Of a stretch of DNA of 64,000 nt, positions 36,301 through 42,537 are shown one piece after another. The DNA is from Luteibaculum sp964627445 (GTDB lineage Bacteria > Bacteroidota > Bacteroidia > Flavobacteriales_D > Luteibaculaceae). Each line of letters begins with the position of its first letter. Positions within the stretch are counted from its first letter, which is position 1. The position numbers were made by a program, and so were the translations under genes. Below the pieces are notes generated by a model, which saw nothing but the letters and a program-made list of their open reading frames with translations, made no database searches and was not told where the DNA came from. The stretch is taken from positions 383,217-447,216 of the forward strand of contig CAZVJF010000002.1 of assembly GCA_964627445.1 (NCBI GenBank), in the 5' to 3' direction.

Positions 36301-38535
36301 TTCTTTTATTGCAATGATTCGGAGAATCCTGCGGCAATTGATATTTCAGGGTCTGGAGGTACTATTTTAAAAACAACGGGTAGAATAAGTATTTCCTCAG
36401 GAGACAACTCAGCTACCCGTAATAATTATATAAAGTCTATGCGGCTAGCGGGTGGTATAGTAGATTTGGAAAAAGATTCACGCTTATTGCTTTATACCCC
36501 TGTAATCGATATTGATGAAGTAACAGTTGAAGGAGAAGATGCGGGTAGTGGTCCTACCGAAGTGTTAGCTCTAGGTTGCCCGGGCTACACAATGGGTGGA
36601 CTTAGTCCTGCATTTAACGTTTCAAGCTGTGTTTTCGACAATGTTAGTGTAACCAGACATGCTGGTACTTTTGGTGATGGAGCTGAGGTGAGAGTGGGTA
36701 GGCCTGTTTTAGGGGACAATGAATCTCGGTGTCAGTTTAATAACAGGGCGATTTCAAGAGTTAGCACCTATAATTCTGATTTCACTGGGGGGAGTCATGC
36801 CATCATTTCCTCAAAAACCATTTTGGGCTGTACCTTTAGAGGTACCACAAATATTCCTGCCGCTATCGATGCTTTTGGAACTTGTTTTATTCAAGGGAAT
36901 TCTATAGAAGGCTATCACACAGGGGTGAAAATTAACACCTATGGCAATGTAGGGTTTGGATGTAACGATATCCGAGACAATCATCGCGGTGTGTATATAG
37001 GAACCTTTGCCTTTGCCAATATGGCGGCAGAGGGTTTGCGAGACAACACCATTGTGGATAACCATTTAACCAATATTCACCACGAATACAGTAGGCTGGT
37101 GAATTTGGTGAATGGCGATAATACCTTGTACAACAATGAAGTTACCCACGATGGTGGCGAAGGACCATACGGTGGATTAATTCTATCGGGCTACTTCCGT
37201 GGGAATTGTGTTGTAGATGAGGGTAGTATTTACAACTTAAGGCAAAACCAATGGAGTAGTGATAACCCAAATATAGCTGCCCCTCAATTCCCAGCATTTG
37301 TGGACCCCCGGAAGTTTACTTTAAAAATGGGCAATGCAGGTTTTTGCAATACCTGCGATGTTGAGGTTGTTGATTCGAATCCTACTGAGGATGAAGGCAG
37401 GTGCGACCCCAATCAGCCGATAAGTCGTCCGGTTGTGCCGCTGCCACGTATCGATTTGGATGGATTGGGGCTTGGTGGTTTTGGCAATATTCAGAATACC
37501 GTAGAGGCTACTTTAGGTAATTCCTCGGAATGTCTGTTGTGTCCGCAAATCGAATTTAATAATGGCCAGCGCATGTCTTTGCCCAGTGCTATCAACTATG
37601 CGGCTAGTTTCAGTACCATCGCTCATGGCACGGATAATGCCATGTCATTGAATCTCTTTCTGGAAATATTTCAGGGAACCGAGGCTCAAACAGAGCTTCT
37701 CAATGAGGATGTAGCGTTTTCCCTAAGCGATGAATATCAGTTGCTACGTTACTTGCATATGGCTTATTCGTATGCTAATATGGTTACCAACGAGCTTATT
37801 GCTACTGGTAACCTAGAAGATGCGGCCACGATGCTGGAAATATTCCAGGCGTATAGATTGGAACAGTATGATGGCGCCATGGCGGTAGATGTGTACGCCA
37901 AAGCCCTGGATCAGGCCAATTATTACAACCTAACTGGCTCGTATCAGGATGCTGTAGATCTTGTAAACTCGGTACAATCTGAGCTCAATTCAGAGACCGC
38001 TAGCATTTTGGAGAGCTCAGCCGAGTCCATTGCAACCGTAGCACGTACTAGCTTGGCTTTTATTAGTGAAGAAATAGGAGAAACGGAGTTCAGTAATGTA
38101 GTGAATGCTTTAGTGGGCAACGGCCCTGGAGGCACTTTTACAACACCGGATGGCGGTTGGGATCCTTGTGGTAATGGTGGAAGATTGCAAGAGGATGGTG
38201 CATCGCAAATTGCTGCAAATCTTATTACGGCAGAGGATTCCGATACAAAAGAAATACCCTTGCAAGAGGAAATAAAAAACAGCGGTACATCTTCAAATTC
38301 TAACTTTAAAGTATTTCCAAATCCCACAACGGATGAACTCAATATTTGGGTTTCTGAAACAGGTGTGGTACAGGCCACATTAATCGATGGCCTCGGAAAA
38401 ATGGTGTATTCTGAAGCGTACAAAACCCAAGCTACTGTGCGTATTAATACGGCCAATCTAAGTCCAGGAATTTATCTGTTAAAAACAGAAACGGCAGATG
38501 GTGGCACTCACTCAAACCGTATACTAATTCAGTAA
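33367..38535 (+). CDS. Giant T9SS protein with lipase-like alpha/beta-hydrolase and beta-helix regions
   Basis: A 1722-residue exported protein. It has a signal peptide (about 1-22), a beta-rich N-terminal region (to about 290) and an alpha/beta-hydrolase-like domain (about 300-640) with IFIEGYDPDNS, YDIVILNPNDGGDDI, MGGIVARYALRTME (393-406) and DSPHNGA (421-427). Lipase relatives have a GxSMGG-type elbow; here the residues before MGG are KNVV and the nucleophilic Ser is absent. Beta-helix repeats follow (about 790-1250; for example EGSTVHITPEAAITIEPGASI), then a helical region (about 1390-1600). The final 80 residues are a type A sorting domain (FKVFPNPTTDELNIWV, LSPGIYLLKTETADGG). Substrate unknown. 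Confidence 0.85.
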   Translation: MNTIAQILRVAALVVLVARLSAQEPPQSFANSHAELFEHVNFSQLGTPYFIHKSPYFNQVSLFNGTTDAPAADYNTLRFGYMALYYAQMQETGMEDPISFFEGYEESYDTDDPNIDLSFIDVTATKFYDDALETGKLTVRNNQFYNVPGQNPFEEVRVMVCAPNVHTLHISSGTELRFNLPMQNVYSPASGNANPFSEFAIDFNLGQGYENVALNNLPGANQVFLTPYTSVTNFSRPGSYKVDMDFRFKLQGESQYRYAAASFFIVVEREDPPAFGLETVVIDPTQEHSGGAIRIDYSCFDNRIRKPLIFIEGYDPDNSEDLDDGLRTFNATAQNNVTLRNILVRDSDYDIVILNPNDGGDDIRRNAALLRDVIRLINERKEANGSVEKNVVMGGIVARYALRTMELNGEDHQCNRLITVDSPHNGAVVDPGFHALYSYIYDFSFSITADFPVVGEVVLKRIPLRDLLPEQFERINDLVEYPNSMAARQLLIQRQNLPALQSSLHDDLFQELRAIGLPEQTENIAITNGSLLNDNIPGFNAGDRILKIRQAIPLLLVFGYTSVDIYSVPASGSGKVFDLYIKGKVLGVYSDDDHATHNVQGLKPLVHSAGGFESFDDPLDGTHPDVRNFLEFFGDIEFEQPIQNFVPVNSAIGVRNWDQNFNIRPIDFADDFGAITDFDRILGPGLNGVPNQNEDHATLNPTVVTQLADILAFDDEILNVLTINTFRSFNFGSDGTFLTSNIITNSKKVTANAYIGVNADLPLGQNGVTLATPTEPNFLVNVGEGCASPAVISIEIQDDASLTVGATNAELIGQLVFLRNTELILREGSSLRISEGSTVHITPEAAITIEPGASITVEPGGQLLIEGDFDIPENGNGLAFTGGGLVSFLSSGTFPINSETTLSVEGGTQLITVESIDVNYAGDKVMQLTEGASFQIAGEVNLAGGSVFGIANSSDPDHGYISLVRPLSSDEGIGVLNNFFYCNDSENPAAIDISGSGGTILKTTGRISISSGDNSATRNNYIKSMRLAGGIVDLEKDSRLLLYTPVIDIDEVTVEGEDAGSGPTEVLALGCPGYTMGGLSPAFNVSSCVFDNVSVTRHAGTFGDGAEVRVGRPVLGDNESRCQFNNRAISRVSTYNSDFTGGSHAIISSKTILGCTFRGTTNIPAAIDAFGTCFIQGNSIEGYHTGVKINTYGNVGFGCNDIRDNHRGVYIGTFAFANMAAEGLRDNTIVDNHLTNIHHEYSRLVNLVNGDNTLYNNEVTHDGGEGPYGGLILSGYFRGNCVVDEGSIYNLRQNQWSSDNPNIAAPQFPAFVDPRKFTLKMGNAGFCNTCDVEVVDSNPTEDEGRCDPNQPISRPVVPLPRIDLDGLGLGGFGNIQNTVEATLGNSSECLLCPQIEFNNGQRMSLPSAINYAASFSTIAHGTDNAMSLNLFLEIFQGTEAQTELLNEDVAFSLSDEYQLLRYLHMAYSYANMVTNELIATGNLEDAATMLEIFQAYRLEQYDGAMAVDVYAKALDQANYYNLTGSYQDAVDLVNSVQSELNSETASILESSAESIATVARTSLAFISEEIGETEFSNVVNALVGNGPGGTFTTPDGGWDPCGNGGRLQEDGASQIAANLITAEDSDTKEIPLQEEIKNSGTSSNSNFKVFPNPTTDELNIWVSETGVVQATLIDGLGKMVYSEAYKTQATVRINTANLSPGIYLLKTETADGGTHSNRILIQ

Positions 38536-38555
38536 AAGGCTTTTTATGATGTGAC

Positions 38556-38589
38556 AAAAGAGGTTCCAACTAAGGGAGCCTCTTTTTTT
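38556..38589 (+). terminator. Rho-independent terminator after the giant T9SS gene
   Basis: Twelve-nt arms (38556-38567 and 38575-38586; AAAAGAGGTTCC / GGAGCCTCTTTT with one G-U pair) and a 7-nt loop are followed by more T residues. Located 21 bp after the stop codon. Confidence 0.9.
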
Positions 38590-38949
38590 GATACTTATAG
38601 TCTGCTTGCCTGTGATGTTACCCAATAGCTTTGAGTAATTTTTCAAGGGTCTCGGTTACCTTATAACACCATTTTTTAAACCCATTTATTTTCACCTAGA
38701 GGGTTAAACAAAGTTGCAGGATAAGGGGTCAGGAAGTGAATAAGCACTGTAGCGAAAATATTGTTAATGCGTATTTTATTTCCTAGAACGCAAATAGTTC
38801 ATCGGTATTTGCTGTAGTAAAATTGCGTGTAATAGAGCAAATCCGATAGCTGCGCTCTATTTACTGTATTTCCTCATGCCATTCCCATCGTATGCCAACA
38901 AAACCGTATCATCGTGCTTTGGAGTGCGCTCCACTTTGTACGATGTGTT
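38590..38949. other. Non-coding stretch upstream of trxA
   Basis: About 360 bp with no gene I can support. It contains a consensus -7 element TAGCTTTG at 38626-38633, too far from trxA for a normal leader; it could drive a short untranslated RNA or be chance. AT-rich runs occupy most of the rest. No tRNA-like structure was seen. Confidence 0.4.
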
Positions 38950-39249
38950 ATGAGTAAATTTTCCGACCTGATCAATGGCCCTGTACCGGTGCTGGTAGAT
39001 TTCTATGCTACCTGGTGTGGGCCTTGTAAAACTCTGGCTCCTATTTTAGAAAACCTAAAACATGAGCTTAAAGACCAAGTAAAAATTGTAAAGGTAGATG
39101 TGGATAAAAACCCGCAAGCTGCAGCCAAGTATCAAGTGCGTGGAGTACCCACCTTGCTGCTGTACAAAAACGGCCAAATACAATGGCGCCAGAGTGGCGT
39201 AGTGCCCCTGCAGCAATTAAAGCAGGTGGTACAGCAACACGCTTCCTAA
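38950..39249 (+). CDS. trxA: Thioredoxin
   Basis: A 99-residue thioredoxin. The redox motif WCGPC is at residues 22-26, preceded by VPVLVDFYAT, and the cis-proline loop is VRGVPTLLLYKNG. The ATG at 38950 gives a length close to the family norm; an in-frame GTG at 38914 would add 12 residues of non-thioredoxin character. It reduces disulfides in the cytoplasm. The CNNM/CorC gene follows after 18 bp. Confidence 0.95.
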   Translation: MSKFSDLINGPVPVLVDFYATWCGPCKTLAPILENLKHELKDQVKIVKVDVDKNPQAAAKYQVRGVPTLLLYKNGQIQWRQSGVVPLQQLKQVVQQHAS

Positions 39250-39267
39250 CTAAGAATTACCTGCCCC

Positions 39268-40302
39268 ATGCTCTTACTCATACTGTATTTGCTTTTGGCC
39301 GTAGTGGTGTCCTTCTCCTGTTCTATTATGGAGTCTGTGCTGCTTACTACGCCTCCTTCTTTTGTTTGGGTGCAGGCCGATAAAGGCAAAGCGTGGGCTT
39401 TGCATTTGCAGAAGTTTAAGGAGAATATAGATCGACCTTTGTCGGCCATATTATCGCTCAATACCGTAGCCCATACCATTGGTGCTGCGGGGGTTGGTGC
39501 CCAAGCCGTTAAAGTGTTTGGGCAAGAGAGTTTTGGTATTGTAAGCGCCTTGCTTACGCTCATCATTTTAGTGGTTACCGAGATTATTCCCAAGACCTTG
39601 GGCGCTATGTATTGGCGTGGATTAGCACCATTTTGTAGCCGTCTAATCCGCTTGGTTATTTGGATAACCTATCCTTTAGTATTGGTTTCTTCGGTAATTA
39701 CCCGTTTGCTTTCGGGGGGGCACAAGCACAAAACCACCAGCCGAGAAGAGTTGGTAGCATTAACAGAAATAGCCAAGCAAGAAGGGGTGGTAAGCGACAA
39801 CGAACACGTGATGCTACTCAACATCATGCGCTTACAACAACGGCCCGTTACAGAAATAATGACGCCACGCACGGTGGTGCAATCGGTGGCTGGCGATACT
39901 ACGGTAAAGGCCTTTTGCGAGAATAAAGAAAACTACTCCTTCTCCAGAATTCCGGTATATACCGAACACAAAGAAACCATAGCGGGCTATTTGTTTCGGC
40001 TGGATGTATACGAACAAGCTCTGGCTGGAAATACCGAAAAACCAGTAAAGGAATGTCTGCGCGAAATCCTCACGATACCCAATAAAGCCAGTGCCTACCA
40101 CGTGTGGCAAAAGCTACTGGAGCGCAAAGAGCACATGGCCGTTATTGTAGATGAGTACGGTGGGATGGATGGCTTGGTAACGCTAGAAGATATTTTAGAG
40201 AGCGTGGTTGGACGCGAAATTGTAGACGAACGCGATGTCATTACCAGCATGCGCGATTACGCCAAAGAGCTTTGGCAAAAGCGCCAGCAAGCCAGCCGTT
40301 AG
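39268..40302 (+). CDS. CNNM/HlyC/CorC-type membrane protein (DUF21 plus CBS pair)
   Basis: A 344-residue protein. The DUF21 membrane domain (about 1-165, four helices, with SIMESVLLTT and LNTVAHTIGAAGVG) is followed by a CBS-domain pair (about 190-320; VTEIMTPRTVVQSV, FSRIPVYTEH, MAVIVDEYGGMDGLVTLEDILE). It lacks the C-terminal CorC_HlyC domain found in longer relatives. Family members handle Mg2+ or Co2+ efflux; the annotation as a haemolysin is historical. Probably cotranscribed with trxA. Confidence 0.9.
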   Translation: MLLLILYLLLAVVVSFSCSIMESVLLTTPPSFVWVQADKGKAWALHLQKFKENIDRPLSAILSLNTVAHTIGAAGVGAQAVKVFGQESFGIVSALLTLIILVVTEIIPKTLGAMYWRGLAPFCSRLIRLVIWITYPLVLVSSVITRLLSGGHKHKTTSREELVALTEIAKQEGVVSDNEHVMLLNIMRLQQRPVTEIMTPRTVVQSVAGDTTVKAFCENKENYSFSRIPVYTEHKETIAGYLFRLDVYEQALAGNTEKPVKECLREILTIPNKASAYHVWQKLLERKEHMAVIVDEYGGMDGLVTLEDILESVVGREIVDERDVITSMRDYAKELWQKRQQASR

Positions 40303-40377
40303 CAACTTGTGAATAGCTTGCACGGGGCTTTTTCGGATTAGCCAATTGCAATGGCCATCTTTGCCCAAATTTTTGGC

Positions 40378-40740
40378 ATGGAAATACAAGGAAAAGTCAT
40401 TGATATTCTCAATTTACAACGCGGTAACGGCCGCAATGGCGAGTGGAAAAAGCAAGATTTTATTGTAGAAACACAAGACCAGTACCCCAAAAAGATTTGC
40501 ATAAGCATGTGGGGCGATAAAATAGACCAGTTTTCCCTAAAACCAGGCGAGATGGTTACCGTTGGTGTAAACATAGAAAGCCGTGAGTACAACGGAAAAT
40601 GGTATACCGACATCAAAGCCTGGAAGGTAGACAAGCAAGGCGGAGCCCCAGCAGGAAATATTCCCAATGAAGCACCGATGGACGCACCGCAAAATGCGTT
40701 TCCAGCATCCGAAGAAGACCCCGAAGATTTGCCATTTTAA
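40378..40740 (+). CDS. DUF3127 (OB-fold-like) protein
   Basis: A 120-residue protein. The ATG at 40378 gives MEIQGKVIDILNLQRG, the normal start of DUF3127; a 9-codon longer start is less likely. Conserved parts are WKKQDFIVETQDQYP and EYNGKWYTDIKAWKV, which resemble a single-strand-binding OB fold, and the acidic tail EEDPEDLPF looks like the C-terminal peptide of SSB. Its role is not established; a single-stranded DNA or partner-protein interaction is an inference from the tail. Confidence 0.85.
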   Translation: MEIQGKVIDILNLQRGNGRNGEWKKQDFIVETQDQYPKKICISMWGDKIDQFSLKPGEMVTVGVNIESREYNGKWYTDIKAWKVDKQGGAPAGNIPNEAPMDAPQNAFPASEEDPEDLPF

Positions 40741-40764
40741 TACCGGGCAATTGTACAAAATGTG

Positions 40765-40810
40765 AAAAAGCCGTGAGTGGAATGACTATCATTTTACTGG
40801 CGGCTTTTTT
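40765..40810. terminator. Long bidirectional terminator
   Basis: Outer arms AAAAAGCCG (40765-40773) and CGGCTTTTT (from 40801) flank an inner stem of ten pairs (AGTGGAATGA with TCATTTTACT, two G-U) and a 3-nt loop. T-runs follow on both strands, so it can end the DUF3127 transcript (plus) and the YgaP-like gene (minus), whose stop is at 40821. Confidence 0.85.
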
Positions 40811-40820
40811 GTTCTGTGGC

Positions 40821-41024
40821 CTATTCCTTCTTGCAAGTACTTATGCCAAAAGGAGCGTACAGCGGACAAAAACTGACAAAGCTGGTAGCCACAAAAATCA
40901 GCGCAAAAACGCCCAGCACCACAGCCAGCGTTCCAGAAATTACATTGGCGAAATACAGAATGCCTATCGTTAAGGCGACCAAAATGCGTATGGTCTTATC
41001 CAACTTACCCATATTCTTTTTCAT
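40821..41024 (-). CDS. YgaP-like two-helix membrane protein (DUF2892)
   Basis: A 67-residue protein with MKKNMGKLDKTIRILVALTIG at the start and two membrane helices (about 11-28 and 32-54) ending with Cys-containing FCPLYAPFGISTC. This is the DUF2892 membrane module found fused behind a rhodanese domain in E. coli YgaP. Here it is a separate gene, while a free rhodanese is encoded 0.8 kb away under a matching operator. It may anchor or receive sulfur from the rhodanese. A TGTGA-N6-TCACC site lies 47 bp upstream. Confidence 0.85.
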   Translation of the reverse strand: MKKNMGKLDKTIRILVALTIGILYFANVISGTLAVVLGVFALIFVATSFVSFCPLYAPFGISTCKKE

Positions 41025-41070
41025 AACCCTATGTTTTTACTTAAAGGTTCGATTTTCTGCGCAGAAATAG

Positions 41071-41086
41071 TGTGACCTACATCACC
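41071..41086 (-). promoter_or_regulatory. Putative Crp/Fnr-type operator for the YgaP-like gene
   Basis: TGTGACCTACATCACC matches the Crp/Fnr-class pattern TGTGA-N6-TCACA in all but the last base. Its centre (41078.5) is 29.5 bp upstream of AACCTTTA (minus strand, 41049-41042), which is a -7 element with two mismatches. That spacing equals the one at the second site. A 14-nt perfect palindrome, TTTCTGCGCAGAAA (41054-41067), lies between. Confidence 0.55.
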
Positions 41087-41100
41087 CTTCTTGAAAGCAT

Positions 41101-41700
41101 TTAGGCTTTGGGTTTCAAGAGTATCTTACCGCGGCCCATTTTTAGCTTTTTAGCTGTCTCCAGCTTTTTAAGCACCCTTGAGATCACCTCGCGCGAGGTT
41201 CCCAGCTCTTCTGCCAGTTGCTTGTGAGTTACCTCCAACACTCGGGTATCCAACAATTGGCTGCGTTGTTCCAACAACTGCATTACTTTATCCTCGTGGG
41301 TAGAAAAACTGCTGCGGTTAACGGCTTGCAGCAACTCATCGAAGCGCGTTTGATACATGCGCATAAAAAAGGAAAACCATTGCGGGTTATTCCGTATCAA
41401 ATCGTACATGCGGGTAGAGGCTAGCATTACCAACTCCGTATCCTCTATGGTTACTGCTTTAATACTGCTGGTGCCCTGGCTTAGCGCACCCAAGATAGAA
41501 GCAACACAGCTTTCTCCCGGTTTTATGTGGTATAGTGTTATTTCGCGGCCCTCGGCATCCTCACTCACTACTTTAACCGCACCTTTAATTACTATGGGTA
41601 CCTTTTTTATATACTGATGAAAATCCTGTATGGTGGTATGGGCAGGAATGGTGGTAATATCCTCGGGGCTTATGCTTTGCAGTAATGCAGGATCTAACAT
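41101..41700 (-). CDS. Crp/Fnr-family transcription regulator
   Basis: A 199-residue regulator. The ATG at 41700 is preferred; the upstream ATG at 41733 lies inside the -7 element. The N-terminal cyclic-nucleotide-binding-like barrel (about 10-120; KKVPIVIKGAVKV, LYHIKPGESCVASILGAL) is followed by a long helix and a winged helix-turn-helix (about 140-199; THKQLAEELGTSREVISRVLKKLE). The residues that bind cAMP in Crp are not all apparent and there is no N-terminal Fe-S cysteine cluster, so the signal is unknown. Divergent from the rhodanese gene, sharing one operator. Confidence 0.92.
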   Translation of the reverse strand: MLDPALLQSISPEDITTIPAHTTIQDFHQYIKKVPIVIKGAVKVVSEDAEGREITLYHIKPGESCVASILGALSQGTSSIKAVTIEDTELVMLASTRMYDLIRNNPQWFSFFMRMYQTRFDELLQAVNRSSFSTHEDKVMQLLEQRSQLLDTRVLEVTHKQLAEELGTSREVISRVLKKLETAKKLKMGRGKILLKPKA

Positions 41701-41730
41701 GCTGTGTTGGTAATACGGTATTGTTGCGAG

Positions 41731-41738
41731 CAAAAATA
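41731..41738 (-). promoter_or_regulatory. -7 promoter element of the Crp/Fnr gene
   Basis: TATTTTTG on the minus strand, an exact TAnnTTTG match. It gives a leader of about 25 nt to the ATG at 41700 and excludes the ATG at 41733. Confidence 0.6.
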
Positions 41739-41759
41739 GCTAGATCCAAAAGGCTGTTG

Positions 41760-41775
41760 TGTGATCTATGTTACC
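41760..41775. promoter_or_regulatory. Shared Crp/Fnr-type operator between two divergent promoters
   Basis: TGTGATCTATGTTACC has the same pattern as the site at 41071. Its centre is 41767.5, exactly 29.5 bp from the near edge of both flanking -7 elements (41738 and 41797). If transcription starts about 5 nt past each element, the site is near -41.5 for both genes, the position used by class II activators of this family. Confidence 0.6.
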
Positions 41776-41796
41776 CAAACGGGGGCAACTACCCGC

Positions 41797-41804
41797 TAAT
41801 TTTG
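41797..41804 (+). promoter_or_regulatory. -7 promoter element of the rhodanese gene
   Basis: TAATTTTG, an exact TAnnTTTG match, 18 bp before the ATG at 41823. Confidence 0.65.
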
Positions 41805-41822
41805 TAGGAAAAATAAGGAAGC

Positions 41823-42137
41823 ATGGGTTTATTTCAAGGAATATTTGGAGCTAAGACTAACAACGAAGCGCAAGAAGCGGTAGCCAACGGAGCCGTAATT
41901 GTGGACGTACGCAGTCCGCAGGAATTTGCGAGCGGACACGTAAAGGGATCTAAAAATGTGCCTTTGCAAGTATTAGATGCCAGAGCACACGAGTTAAAAA
42001 AGCACTCGGGCAATTTGGTGCTGTGTTGTGCCTCGGGCAATCGCAGTGGTATGGCGGTTAGGGCATTAGAAAAGCACGGAATTGCATCTATAAATGGTGG
42101 CGGCTGGATGGCTGTGCAAAGCATGAAAAACGCGTAA
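41823..42137 (+). CDS. Single-domain rhodanese
   Basis: A 104-residue sulfurtransferase. GAVIVDVRSPQEFASGHVKGSKNVPL is the usual N-terminal half, and the active loop is C69-A-S-G-N-R-S75, matching CxxGxRS. There is no membrane helix and no signal peptide, so it should act in the cytoplasm, carrying a persulfide on C69. The adjacent Crp/Fnr regulator and the YgaP-like membrane gene under a matching operator suggest a joint role in sulfur or reactive-species handling. Confidence 0.93.
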   Translation: MGLFQGIFGAKTNNEAQEAVANGAVIVDVRSPQEFASGHVKGSKNVPLQVLDARAHELKKHSGNLVLCCASGNRSGMAVRALEKHGIASINGGGWMAVQSMKNA

Positions 42138-42160
42138 TTCGCAGTACATTACTGGCGTAT

Positions 42161-42535
42161 ATGAAAAAGGGAAATAAGCTTTACAGCATCTTTAAACTGC
42201 GGTGCCCAGAGTGTCATGAGGGCAAATTGTTTCACCACAACTTGTACAACTTCAAAAAGGTAGGCGAAATGCAGGCCACCTGTGAGCACTGCGGCTTAAA
42301 ATATGCCAAAGAGCCAGGGTTTTTCTTTGGAGCGGCTTATGTAAGCTATGCCCTTACCGTGGCATTTGCAGTAGCGCTGTACGTGCTTTCTATTCTCATT
42401 ATCCCCAACTTGGGGTGGCAAGTGCATTTGGGAGTGGTTATTGCCGGATTGGTAGTGTTGTTCCCTGTTTCGCACGCGTTTTCTCGAAGCATTTGGCTCA
42501 ACTTTTTTTACTCCTACAAGCCAGAAAAAGCTTAA
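42161..42535 (+). CDS. DUF983 family membrane protein
   Basis: A 124-residue protein. It starts with a zinc-ribbon-like pair, LRCPECHEGKLF and CEHCGLKY, followed by KEPGFFFGAAYVSYALTV and two membrane helices (about 60-82 and 88-108). These are DUF983 features; the function is not known. Starts 23 bp after the rhodanese and could be read through from its promoter. Convergent with the TonB receptor, 2 bp apart. Confidence 0.9.
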   Translation: MKKGNKLYSIFKLRCPECHEGKLFHHNLYNFKKVGEMQATCEHCGLKYAKEPGFFFGAAYVSYALTVAFAVALYVLSILIIPNLGWQVHLGVVIAGLVVLFPVSHAFSRSIWLNFFYSYKPEKA

Positions 42536-42537
42536 GA

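Noticed and set aside
38611..38623. TGTGATGTTACCC as a further Crp/Fnr operator
   Set aside because: The spacer between the half-sites is too short for the TGTGA-N6-TYACC pattern and no gene starts within 300 bp.
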